Assembly (NCBI GenBank): GCA_030562195.1
Contig: CM060202.1
Location: 10,044,001 to 10,108,000 of the forward strand
DNA: 64,000 nucleotides
Direction: 5' to 3'
Source: Nipponacmea schrenckii
Taxonomy: Eukaryota; Mollusca; Gastropoda; Lottiidae
Below the pieces are notes generated by a model, which saw only the letters and a program-made list of their open reading frames with translations, was not told the DNA's origin and ran no database searches. Made by a program: the position numbers and the translations under genes. Numbering within the stretch: position 1 is the stretch's first letter; every line of letters starts with the position of its first letter. Below, in pieces: positions 1 through 13,099 of this stretch.

Positions 1-632
1 TGGACGTCATTCTAAAAGCAATAGATAATATTTAGCTCTGATGTTAACATTATATGCAGTGTGAGGGTGTATATGAAAGAGATATGATCAACCAGTGTCT
101 ATATGTCTTCTAGTTAATCTAAGATTTGAAATATATATATAAGGTTACAGGTTTATCTGGCCACAAATTTTCCATGTGTTAACAGCTCTATGTTTAGATT
201 GTACAAGCTGGAGAAAATATTTATAGTGATAAGAAAATTTATGACTGAAAATGTCTTTCAAGTACAACTTTTTTTTTAAATGCCACTATGTTTTTTCTTC
301 AATAGCAATTACCTTTTTTGTGATAGAGATTTTAGATTCACGTAAACTATTTTGCATGCAAGATTAAATTTATGGCTGCCCTTTCTAGATTATTTTTCTT
401 TGTTCAAAGAGGAGTAAGAATTAATGGGAGATATGTGATAGCCCCCTGGCCTTGTGTGGTCTCAAGTGCTGAAATTACGATCTGAAAATGTTTGTTGTTT
501 TAGGAATGTCATTAAATATGAAATGAAACACCATAAAATTATAAGCATTGAGAATGTTTAAGAATCTGTGTACCTAATTTTGTATTTGATTATCCAGGAA
601 CCTTGATATGAGATTTAACTACTATTAGCTTT

Positions 633-770
633 TTAAAAGACAACAATTTTTATGGATTAAGACTTCTATTTATTCCTTAAAACACACCGTTTCATTACAC
701 ATACAGATTTTTTACACATTTTTTAAAGAATAAATAGAGGTCTATATCCATAAAAATTGTTGTCTTTTAA
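633..770. repeat. Long inverted repeat (hairpin/MITE-like)
   Basis: Two arms of about 47 bases, 633-679 and 723-770, are near-perfect reverse complements with a spacer of about 43 bases. Both outer ends are the tetranucleotide TTAA followed inward by AAGACAACAA or its complement. TTAA ends recall the target-site preference of piggyBac-type transposons, but the palindrome itself generates the symmetric TTAA, so this assignment is weak. It could equally be a foldback element or a structured-RNA source. Confidence 0.7.
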
Positions 771-3700
771 TGAACAGTGATACATGTACTTCTAAATGTC
801 GTTCAAGGATTATACTATTAGCGAATAGTGTAACAGGTATATGTAAATGGAATTTTACTGAAATCATTGAACTGGACATAATTCAGCAACATTTTCTCAT
901 TCAAATAAACAGTTTTATAACTGATTTCCAAATTTCAAATGAAAACTTGGAATCATTATTAATAAAATATCTAAATTTTGGTTATATTCCTGATTAAGTT
1001 TATCCTCTGGTACAGTATGTTGATAGACCACCCTCAAGCTCACAATATTAGGTGATAACTGTTATTTGATCATCAGGATCAATTGTTTTATATTCTGACA
1101 TTTTTACTCAGCTGGTGTTAAATGAGGGAAGAATAAACATCATTTTTTGCAAATTCTAAAACACTCATCATTTGATAAGATCAGAATGTGAAGAAATAGA
1201 AACACTGATCTATTTAACATATCACACCTCTTCAACCTTCTTTGCAGGAGAGTTAATTAACTAATTTATACCCAATAGGTGGTGAGTGATTGCCTTATCA
1301 TTTCGCTGTATTTACAAACTAAAATATCAGCTAATCACTTGAATACCAAATACTTATAGAAACACTGGATTCCTGGTGGGATTTGACAGCTTTCTGTCAT
1401 TAAACATTCAACAAGTAGCTTGATAGACATCTCAGCAAGATTGAAGAATGCAACTCATTTAAGATCTGTCAGTCTTCCATAGACATTTTCTTATTAGAGT
1501 ATTCACAAATATTGTTAGTTTTCTTCTCAAAATTCTCCATTCCTAATAGTTGGTCTGTCCATATAAAAGATAAGATGAGTTTCAGAAGTAAACATGCAAC
1601 TAATTGTTTTCTATTTACAGTTATTTCAAGCATTTAGGTGTCCATCAGACACAGTCTGTCAAATCTCTTGCTCTGTCAAATGAAACCTTGTTTCCAAGGA
1701 TGGTATTTGGGATATTTTTGTTAATTATGCCCGTCTGTCTTGTTTTTACAGTAAAAAATTTGTAAACACTCTTCAAACTGTAATTGATTAGCGAAAGTGT
1801 TTCTAGTGTGTTTCATTCCATCATCATTCATTATGTGGACTCTCTGAAGGTTAACTAGAGTTCTGTCAGTGCATCCATATTGCTGCAAGTGGATTTTACT
1901 CCGTGCATTGAGCTAGTGTCTTCAGATTTTTTAACATGTTGGGCTTGGCTTAATTTAACTTAAATTGTGATCGATATTGCCAGATCATTAATGCAGTAAC
2001 AGTGTATGTTCAAGGTTGGCTACCATAGGAATCAGCTGACATTCAATTTTCGCTTTACAAATTTTATAGTATGTCAGTGCTTTGAAGAGTATGCAAAACA
2101 TAGCAGTGAACTTTTCAACAATTGCATTTATGATTGTCACAAATATTCTTTATTCACTGAAGTGTCAATTTCATTCGAGGCTTGAGAAATATTCAGATTA
2201 TGACAAAAAGCATCAAATGTAATTGAGATTCCATGTTTTGCAGGTTTTAAATTTGAATAATAATCCATTAAGTTTGATTTACGCACCAGAAACCGTTCCC
2301 TGGGAGCCACAAGAACCAGGTTCATTTACATCATTCCGAATAATTGCTGTAGTTATAAGTTATTTAAAACAATAAGAAGAAAAAGACTGACAGATTGTAT
2401 AAAATAGAACTAAGTATTTGTAAGAGGTTGTTAAAATAGACCCAATTATTCTCATCTTACCAGTTTTTTTCCCTGTTAAATCTTTTACAACACATCATGC
2501 ATCCATCTTGTTTGAGTTCCAAACTAATTTTCATGATGACATAAGTTTGTGGAAAAAATAACAAATTTTAATTAACTCTGTTACACACTACATGTTACCA
2601 AAGAACCAGATGTTGGCCTGCGACTTGTTTCAATTAAGTTTTTATTTTTTTGTTGAGTGGAAGAGTCGTGTTGAATTATTGTCAAGTCTAGTTGAATTAT
2701 CTCCAGCTATTGACTCCTGCATGCTCCTAAAACATGTAAGAAACCTTAAGCAAGCTGCCTTCGGGAGAAAATTGGCTTGGGGTTAAAAAGGAACCACTTG
2801 GACATGCTAAATAATGAATTTCTGCTCAGACTCTTTAGAAAAACATTAATTCAAGAAGCCACAAAGAGACCTAATTGTCTGAAAGATAAATTTGTCAATT
2901 GACTGAAGAAGACTGTCAGAGTTGTATGGAATCTTTCAAGATTGTTAGAAGTCTCAGGAAAAAGCTTTAGGCTAAAAAAATGACTGGACATGTCAAAAGA
3001 CAAACGAGAGCTTAGAGGAATTGTTAGAGGGCTTTCCAACTAGATACAGAACTAAATATCACCATTAGAATAGACATGATGTTTGAAATAACAAGAGGCT
3101 CTAGGCCAGGAAATGTTACTGTCTGAAAGCTGTTTTGACCATTATTGAGAAGAATGGTAGAGAATGATAGAAGAAGGCTATTATGAAGATTGCTAATTGG
3201 GTTGAGCATGTACTCTGAAAGGTCTAGACTATTCGGCTAATATTCCTCTCATTTCTCTAAAAGGTTGATTGTCTTAAAGAAAAAACATTAAAAAAAAAAA
3301 ACAAAGTGACTTAAAAATAGCATCTTTCCTGTCTTACATATACCTGATGTTTAGCTACAATAGTTTGAAAATGTTGCATTAGTTTAAATTATAGGATAGA
3401 CATAATTTTCTTTATTGTAAAATATATGGCATTGGGCAACTGCGGAACTTACAGTATCCAGAAGTCCATTTCATTTTTTTATCCTTTAGAATTGCAAGTG
3501 AATGGTTCAAAATAACTTTTGAACTGAAATTATTGAGAAATACTAATTCTTTAAAACTATTCATCAAACAAAAGCATAAACTGCAAGTTAATTTGAATAA
3601 ATGTTATGAAAACCATAAGGACAACTGGAGCATTGGTCAATAGTGGCAAATACATCCAAATTAACAGTCTATCTAATAACAATATATAAGAAAAGGTCAG

Positions 3701-6670
3701 ACAAGTTGAGAGTGGTCATTGGAAGTCAGAATCCTCTATTAATAGCTATTCTCTTATATAATAACAAGTCTCAGAAAGGTTTATATTGGATTATTTACCA
3801 GTAATAGTTCTATGTATATACCACTTTGTAATGAAAAATCAACCTCAGTTTATTTAATGTCATTCAAGTTAAATATTGAACATGAGGGTTGACTAAACTA
3901 CTAAATGTCTAAGATTTCATAAAGAAACAATACCTCACACTCCAGTCATAATTGGTAATTTGAACTCTAGATACATAGGACACTGGTTTTAAAATGTCAA
4001 ATGTGGTTTAACGCTGTGTTAACTCTGGCTTAACGCCTGCTTACTAAACTATCAATTTTCTTCTTTACTCATTTCTAAATCTCTTATCTGTCATTTAATA
4101 AGTGTCCTGTGATATGATTGAATAACAGTTGACATTAAACTTGGAAGGGTCAAGAATAAAATTCACTATTGCACATTGGAAGCAAAATTTGATTATTGTA
4201 ATTAGAATCAAGAACAGACTTCTAAAAAATAGTGACAGATAGTATTAAACTATTGCAAAGCACGGGACATTGTGTTATTGGAATGCATTCACATAAGAGA
4301 GGGGTGTATGTAAGACCCCTAATTGTCTGTTTTTCGTAAAATCCTCCTGGTGCTTGTACTACTGTTGTTATTAAATGATAGAAAACTAGTATTAATAGTG
4401 TATATTTATGTTTTTATATCTTTGTCTTTTTCAATATTTGCTATATTGATCAGTATGTTATGGTTTGGGGTAGTATGCTATTTTAGTCACTGAGTTTTTG
4501 TCAAGTATCAGTCCATATTCTCAACAGAAACACAACAATGACTACAATACGAATACAAAGTATCAAGTCTTATTGTACTATTAAGTAGTCTATATTTTTT
4601 ATTGTATTTCAAGCATTTTTAACCTGTCTGTATTTTCCGCTTTTTGATATTTCTTCAATCCATTGAAACAATATTGACTGAAGATGTCTTTCTTCAACTC
4701 TTTGATGTCGACAGGGTGTGATAATCCTGCTTATGATCTGGTCTCTCCACCACACTTCAACATATTAAACCTGATTGGATTTATGGGCTACAAGTTCATT
4801 TGTAAAATTTGATTAAGTTGGGGGTTGTGCCCTAGAGCTGGTAGATAATACAGTAAATCAACATAATTAAGTTGGGAGAATTGAATTGTTAGATTACATG
4901 TGATATCAAGCATGGCCAATTAAAATTAATCAGCTATCTGAAAAACTGATATAAAATTGATAAAATTATGAATATTTAATTAGATACAAGATAATTTATG
5001 AGATAAAAGTTAGGCTACTGTTTCATTAACTTTTCTAACCATTGTGATGCAATCTTACTAATTTCAAGCTTTATGTATATTGTAAGTAATTATCTTTATC
5101 TCTTAGTTCATAATGAATTTATCACACCCTGTGTTGCATGGATTTTAGTTGAGACTCTGCACTGAAAAATTACCATATATATTTTGTTGCAAGATCCCCC
5201 TAATAACTGGTCTTGATAAAAGCATCTTGACATAGGTTTTGTAATGGTGATGTATTGAATGTAATTTAAAGTTATACACTATTATTCTCTATTTGCTTAT
5301 GCTACTAATGGAATTTAATTTTGAAGCATTGGTTGACGTCTTATTTTAACTTTTATTGAATGTTATTTTGGAAAGAACCTGGTCTTTCTGGATATGATAA
5401 TATTTTACATCAAGTATGCAGTAAACACTTTAAATGATTTATCACTGAATCCTACACCTAAGTTTTCAAGGATTAGTTCTGCAAATGACAATGTGATATT
5501 ATGAAATCATACATGTGGAAATGATCCTCATTACTGGCTATACACATTATTATCACTCACGCTGAATTTAAATTCTATGAGTAATAGCAGAAAATTATCC
5601 ACGTAAAGTTCTAGATATTGGATATTAATTGTACCTCGATACTTTATATAGATATATTATGAGTCGATGGAATTCCCTGGTTTTCCATGATTCAATAAAA
5701 GAGCAATAAAGTTAAAGTTGATTTTTCATTTAAAGTTGTAAAGAGTTGTGTCTTCTTTACTTTTCCGTATAATGGGATGTTGAATTTGGTTTTATTTCTA
5801 AATAAAGAGATTTATTAAATGATTTTTAGCTCTAAAGTAAAGCTTGTAAAGTGCTTTCTGTTATATTAAAAAAGAGCTGATTCTAAAACTACAAGAGCAC
5901 TGCATGAAGCGAAAAATAATTTCATTCCTCTAAGTTTTTTTTTAACTTGGTACACATCCAATTGAAAGAAACAAGATGAATTGGTTTGAAATGACCTCTA
6001 CAAAATCAAAATCTAAGTCCAGATCTTCGGAGTCAGACTTGTTCTGGAATTCGTAAACCTTTCAAGTCATTGCAAATTGGTTGAATTCATCAGTTTATTT
6101 TACTGATAGTATAAATATGGTTTATGAATTATGCAAAGATCAATTTAAGCAGTAAATTAAGTGGAAAAAGATCAAAAAGATCTCTAACAATCTGGTGTAT
6201 GTAGTGTAATGATTGAAACCAGTTTTTGATGTTCGAAAGTGTGGAATATCAGGTTGTATACAGGTCATTTACAGGTAAAAGGTGTAAATATTAATTATTC
6301 TAACTAATAACATCAATATCTAGAGTTCAATATTCAATCAATGATTACTGTATACTTTCTATACTTATTTCAATTTGTTCAGATCAGTGGAGATAGGAGT
6401 AGAAATAACTACTAATGAAAATACTACCCATCTTTATAATGTGTATAGATAGCCTGAAGCTAAAAGCCCTATTGTGTTTTTACTCTAAGCCTATTGGTTG
6501 ACTGGGTCCCATTCACCACAGTGTTGGCCGACAGTCAGCCAGTGTTTATGATGTGAGGTTGGTTTGCCAGTGTTATCTGTGTCTAATAGATTGCCTTGCT
6601 AACACTTGATGATACTCACGGAACAAGTTGTAGTAAAGTTGTATAGTGGTTACAATAACCTGTAGTGGTC

Positions 6671-6750
6671 ACACAATTAGGTCTATCTTACTCGGCTTGT
6701 GTAGTTTTACCCACAATTAGATTTATTTTACCCGTCTGTGTGTTGTAGAG
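6671..6750. repeat. Imperfect 2 x 40-bp tandem repeat
   Basis: Two adjacent copies of about 40 bases each begin with CACAATTAG and share the pattern TCTTAC..G.CTGTGT further on. Divergence is visible but the register is kept. No coding potential was noticed. Confidence 0.5.
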
Positions 6751-8503
6751 GATTAACAATATTTATTTGTGACACTTTAGGACTATAATAGAAAGATATT
6801 TCTAGACTCAGGAATATTGTGTTTTAGATGAATCATTATCAGGTAGGAAATTCTGTTTATTTCTTTGTAAATGGATTTTATTTCATTTCAAAATTACATT
6901 AACATAACAGTATTGATGATGCATGGCAATTAGAAGCTAAATTACATTGTTTATATTGAATATGCAGGAATTTTCTTCTCCATAAAATAGGAAAAAGGCA
7001 GACCATTACTTTGTCAGGTGTATGAAATTCAACAAAAAAGGTTTCCTATATATTTATAACTGTCAAAAGGAACAAATTATTTGGCAATCAGATATTTGTT
7101 AATATTGTTTAAGGGGTCTACATTATGATATACTTATACTAAAGGTAATCATATTTATGACAGTTCAATATATTTTTGTTTTAAGCCGATACATGGATTA
7201 GTTGTGATTATATTGAGATATATTAAAGAAAATGAAGTAATTCTTGCAGACTAAGATATTTACTTTTTTCTGTCCATTATTGGACTAGTGTCAGTGGACA
7301 GCAGCTTACAGTGTGCAGTGATGTAAATTATGGAGGGACTAGGTTTAAGTCATTTGTTTGGAACAATATTGTAATCCATAATGACATTATCTAAGTAGCT
7401 TCAGTATATTGAAGACAATACAAGATCAACTCTGGTGATAACAGCTAATCTGTTAGACAAGGTAGATATTGATGTATGTTGATAACAAAACAAGGTTAAT
7501 AAAACCTACTATATACACTGTCTTTATAGGTAAATCAATACCTGGCTAGTTACCTTTAATTACCTTTACTTTCATTTAATAATTAATTCTAGTCTAGTGT
7601 ATGTAAGTATGAGCATTCTTTGTCAGAAGTTGTTTTGAAATATGATCCCCAATGGATTAACTATCATTCATTCTAGTTTTCCAAGAAATCTTGTGTATTT
7701 AAATTTGTAAATTCATTGAAATTGTAAGAAAAAATAAAGTATTTTTCATACAATTCAAGAATTTGCAATGAAATCTTCAAAATCCCTGCAAAAATGAACT
7801 TATTTCAGACTTGCTTTCATCTGCTTAAAGTTCAGAAATGGAACATGTTGACATTCTTATGAAAAATCTATTTTTTCACTGGATAGAAAACTAGTCATTT
7901 TGAAAGTGCAGTTAAACAAGATTGACTAATATTTCAAAATCAACATCCCTGATAGTAGAGTTACAATTACCTTACTTTCAAGGTTGAATATGATTGTCAA
8001 TCTGATCAATAGATCATTAGTTACCTGTTATTTGGTCTCAGATTGTATCATTAAATATTATTCTGGATTATGAACATCCACTTGATAGTGGTTATTGTAG
8101 ATGAATAAGTCTCTTCTTCTCTGATTGATTATAACCTTAAAGTGCTCATTATTGATCATCTTAAACTAGATAATAAATTAACTAATCCAGCTTCAAAGAG
8201 GTATTTGATGGAAAGTGTATAGTGGATATCTTATATTGTCCTATCCTGGTGAATTTGACCAGGAGACAATAAGATACATTGGTATAAACAGGATTAGAAT
8301 GTGGTTTGGAAAGCAGACATGTACTAATCAATACCTAATTAGTTACCTGGTGATAAATATCCCCTAGAAACTGATGAGGAATTAGTCTACCTGAACTATT
8401 GTCAGACAGTGTATATAGGTTATTCCTGCAAATAGTACTCTTAGACATCTCATACCATTCCTCCCTGAACCAGTCAATGTTTCATCAGAAGCTGATCAGC
8501 ATT

Positions 8504-8800
8504 GGTACTAATGTAGTTCTTCTGAAAGCCAACAATCCTGCTATTTTTCACTTGCAGACTGTTAGCCAGAAATTTTGAGGAGGTGTAGACAATCTGAAAT
8601 TTTAAAGATAGGTTACCCACATTTTTTCAAAAAATTAATTGACAAAGCAGGTATTAATGTAGTTCTTCTGACAGACTTTATCCCTGGTAAGTTCCACTTG
8701 CAGAATTTTAAGCAGAAAGTCAGAGGAGGTGTAAACAATCTGAAATTTTAAAGATAGGTTATCCACTTTTTTTCCAAAACTTAACTGACAAAGCAGGTAT
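8504..8800. repeat. Tandem duplication, 2 x 146 bp
   Basis: Two head-to-tail copies start at 8504 and 8650, and the start of a third (GGTAT) is at 8796, giving an exact 146-base period. Shared landmarks are AATGTAGTTCTTCTGA, GAGGAGGTGTA.ACAATCTG and TTTTAAAGATAGGTTA.CCAC. The copies differ by substitutions and small indels, so the duplication is not recent. Confidence 0.8.
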
Positions 8801-9459
8801 AGGGATGATTATGTAGAATAACAATAATGATGATTAAAGAATGAGAAATAACTTATAATTATATATATTTACCTAGCAAAATCAATGTATTATAAGATAT
8901 TACATCAGCTGGCCAATAAGTTAAGGGTTAGATATAGGTTATTTTATCGTCATTTGGTACTTAATAATCCTTTCTTGGCAGGGAGTGTTGTTTTAGTGAC
9001 AACATGTTACAGCAGAATATGTTAGGAAGTTATTTTTGAATGTATTTTGATATGGTTTCTTGTATTGCTTTGACCACTTGTGGTGTAACTTATGCAATAA
9101 AATTATAAATGAATAAATATAAGAGATGGATGTAAAACTCCATTCGTTATAGTTTCAAATATATGTAACCTTACCATGTTAAAATCTTTAGGTATAATTA
9201 GAAGTTAGTAGGTAATCTACAAAATGGAGAAAGGATACGCATGCTAATACTTGTTCCGACCAATTTGATAATTATATAATTTATCAATTTAGAGAAATCA
9301 GACTAGTTTTGAGTAATACATCTTTAATATAATCAGACATATTAATATAATGTTAGACAGAGAAATAATTTGTCTGGCTCTGATTAAAAACTGACAAATT
9401 TTCTAAATTAGAAGAAAATTAGTTGAATCTTATATAATAGAAACCTGAGATTTATAGCG

Positions 9460-9481
9460 GCGACACCTTTAAGGTGGTCGC
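9460..9481. repeat. GC-rich quasi-palindrome
   Basis: GCGACACCTT pairs with AAGGTGGTCGC across a single T, with a one-base bulge. It stands out as a GC-rich hairpin in AT-rich surroundings. It may be the residue of an old repeat terminus; nothing else supports a function. Confidence 0.5.
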
Positions 9482-12000
9482 AAAAAAGTGACTCAAATGA
9501 CAAAAATCTAATATTATTGTTCAAATGTCTGTAGGAAAAGAAAAGAATTTGACTTATGTTTTACATTTCTGTTTCAAATTAAAATTTTGATTCCTAATGT
9601 CCAGTGTTTTCTCTTTCTATATATCTACCATCTAGGGATCTTTAATGTGGTCAGCTTGAAGGAAACAAGTCTTTGTTGTCTTATTCAATCCCAATGGCTT
9701 TCACTTCCGTTGTTTAAGTGCCTGTATAATAGTATATAATACTTGTATATTGAATAAAGAGAGAATATCTAGGGCTCAGTCTATGGTTGAATAATTCAGA
9801 ATCAAAATAATAAGGACTTAATTCTAGTGAACCTAGTACAAATAAAGCTTGCCTTGTTTCATTTTTACCCTGACATACACAAAGAAACAGCTGTATTCCT
9901 CCATATTTTATCTTTCAAATACCAAATTGTTTGCTCACATTTCAAATATCAGATATTAAATGACTAAATTTATGGCCAACAAACATTGGAAAGGTTATAA
10001 TTGAGCAATATTAGAAGTTTTTTAAGATAAACTACTATTGTTCAATTCAAATTAAAATGATATAGGATGGGTGTAGGTTAAATTCCATCGGAAGTATCAG
10101 AATGTATCTGACATGATTTACTGATATTGGAATTTGTAGCTATTACAATGGAACAATTGATCTGAGTATAAATTATAAAGTTTGAAGTTTAACTGATTCA
10201 GACAGAAAATAGAGATTTAAAAAACTGATAAAGGTTTTAGTGAAGCCGTCTAAATTATGTATTTTTAAGCTCATGATATGGAATCAATATTTTCGTATTA
10301 AATAATCATTTTTTGTGTGAATTTTGACACGTGAACTTCAACCATGTCTTCAACCATTGTCTTATGGCATATTTCTTTAAGTTACTGAAAATATCTTGTA
10401 GGTTGGAAATTATATGACTATGAAGTACAACAGCTAAGTTGTAAATTTAACCAAAGAATTTCTATGATATTCTGTAGGTTTTGGAAAATTTAGGTCATTG
10501 TAACATTTATCTGTACCAAATGGTTTTGTTTTCAACCAAAAAGATAAGTAATGGGTACTAAGTATAATAACGGTACTATTCTGTATTTTGATATCTAATA
10601 CATTATAAATCACACAGGACTAATAAACTAAAACTTTCTTCATAACAAAAAAAACTGACATTTGGTATTTCTCTATCTCTCCTTCAATTCATTGGCATTT
10701 CTTCCAGAAACACTTTTTCTATATCTTCTCCATTTCTTTAGCACCATTTTCAGGAACCAGTCTCTAAGGAGTTAGTATTAATAGCGTAAATTTGATGAGG
10801 TGTCTCTACCAGAATTATTATATCATGAAAATTCTATATACCATGTCATGTTTGGCATTATAGTTTTGAAATTCTGAATGCAGAAATCTTAAGTGGACCA
10901 AATATTTAACTGTAAAATATTTTGGTATTCTTTGCTTCTGATTGAATGAAGAATAAAATTGATATATAAACAAGCTTCATTAACTACTGGATTACTGGAA
11001 TACCTTAAATCATGATTTTATTTAAGCTAAGATTTGACAATAAGGTCCCTCAATGTGTATCTAAATTTGGAAGAATTATCACTTATACCACAATACACCT
11101 AATGGATTGCTCTATGAATAATGAAACGAAACTGAACTTAAATCTGTTGCTTAAATTTTAAGTGAGATTGAAATAATTAAAAAATAACATGTTTTTGATA
11201 TATTAGTTCCCTTGAGCCAGATATTTAAGATTCTTTTGAATGAGTTCCTTAGAGTGAAAATTGAAAATTTTTAGACTTTGTAATGTAGAAATCTGTAAAT
11301 ATTTCTAGTATTGATATAATAAAACTTATATCATAACAAATTACCTATATGACAGAAAACCTGCCTGTATATATATACATGTTAGTCATACAATGAGTGA
11401 ATATTGATTTTTCTACATCAGCCTTATTATCTCTCCTCCGCCCTCAGGTAATACAAAGCCTTCAGGTGTGTCACAGTTGTGTGGAATACCGACTTATACC
11501 AACTTGCTGCCTGCTGTAGGCTGGTGATTACATTGTTTAAAACTAATATCAGATGTGTGATGCCATGTTCTTTTAGTGTTTTATGTAAACAAATAAATTG
11601 GAGTATTGTTGGTTACCTGTGGGATATAGTCTGTATTATTAATCTAGTAATGTAATGAAAAGGTAAGCAGTAGTTGTGGTCTGAAACCTAATTCTTTAAT
11701 GATTTTTTTATCTTTTTTCCAGAAATTACTATTGATTCAAAAATTATGGTTAAAATTCTGGATTGACAGACTGTCATGTTTCTGTTTTTTTGTATCTTTT
11801 TCCAATACATCAAACTGTGTGAAAATGTGTATTAATTTTCTCATGATGTATTTTGAACAGTTCAACTTATGACATTTTTTGTTCATAATAATGTTCATTA
11901 ATTGAAAACGTGTTAAGGATTATATTGCTGTTAAATATTTTTTTCTGAGCTTTTCTTTATTCTGTTTTAATATTGGCCATATTTGCGTATTATAAAACCA

Positions 12001-12008
12001 TGACGTCA
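12001..12008. promoter_or_regulatory. Perfect CRE octamer TGACGTCA
   Basis: This is a consensus CREB/ATF site. The 13 bases TGACGTCACTTAT recur exactly at 34958-34970 in gene A intron 1. No start site is nearby, so regulation is speculative. Confidence 0.35.
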
Positions 12009-12736
12009 CTTATATCCTGTAGTTGGTTAAAGTAGGAAATAATGCTGTAATAATTATAGCAGACGATACCAGTTGATTTTGTTTACTTTCTCTGACAACA
12101 GGTGAAAACAGGGAAAAGGGAACAAAGATTTATTTTGTCTGAACGTCAAAAGGGAAATTCTTTACCTGATTTTAGATGATTCAAACATGTTTTTGGTTTC
12201 TGGTTCCAGTATTTTTCAAGATGTATCAACCATTATCAAAATATTGTATTGTTTATTGAAAGTGGTGGCCATATTGAGTCAATACCATCAAACATTTGGA
12301 GGTTTGTTACTTCCAGAATCAATTTTGCTGGGATGATAGTATTAAGCTATCTGGGAGGGGTTCCACCTGATTTCCTCTTTACCAGTAATCTATATTGTTC
12401 TTTTTGATGTTTGTTAAAAGAAATTCATTTACATGATGTTTAATGTATCGAATATACACTGAATTACTATATTTGTGCTCGGAGAATTTGGTAGAAAGAG
12501 ATTGATATACTAAGTTGCTTTTAGAATTAGTGTGAATTCAGCTTCTGTTAGATTAGCCTAAATTCATTGTCTGTATCAAAACCTAGTTGTAGAGTGACTA
12601 ATTGGATTTCTTGATCTGTGGAAATACTAGTACTAATTAATTACACGACAACAGATGGGAGAATGATGAAATAAATATATATCTTTTTTTGCAATTATTC
12701 ATATTATAATTAACACCATACTTGATACATTTCAAT

Positions 12737-12785
12737 TACCATCCCTTATGTAGTTCCATGTACCATCCCTGATGTAGTTTCATTA
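12737..12785. repeat. Short 2-copy direct repeat
   Basis: TACCATCCCT.ATGTAGTT occurs twice in tandem with a period of about 25 bases. This is a minor slippage-type duplication. Confidence 0.5.
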
Positions 12786-13082
12786 CTTAGTTTCATTTAT
12801 TAAAACAATAAATATATATTCTTTGTATTGTTTAAAACTGAAGCTGAAGATACAAGTTTTTTCAGTATAATGCAAACGTGTGCATTTTCCCTTTTGAGTG
12901 AATTCCAGTGCGAGCAAGCCACACCAAGGGTGCACCATGCATTGTACAGATTTTCAGATATTAGTTTTCAGTATGATCAGATTTCATATATCCTGTGCAT
13001 TTGTGGTTGCAGCAAGGTGCATGTTGTCTGATGCAGGCTAAACAATGCCATTTTCAGTTGTCATACTGGGAGGTCTACCACC

Positions 13083-13099
13083 AACCAATCTGATTGGTT
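13083..13099. repeat. Perfect 17-bp palindrome with CCAAT/ATTGG arms
   Basis: AACCAATC and GATTGGTT flank a central T, so both strands read CCAAT. It could be a paired NF-Y-type site or simply a short hairpin. No nearby transcription start is evident. Confidence 0.55.

Larger units (their letters stand above)
1..8503. other. Noncoding upstream region, first part
   Basis: I see no gene here. Open frames are short (at most about 75 codons), lie on both strands, lack recognisable domains and have the AT-rich composition of the surrounding spacer. Besides the hairpin element at 633-770 and a two-copy repeat near 6671-6750, I see only AT-rich low-complexity sequence. The stretch could be distal intergenic DNA or part of a long 5' UTR intron of gene A; the sequence alone does not decide. 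Confidence 0.6.
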
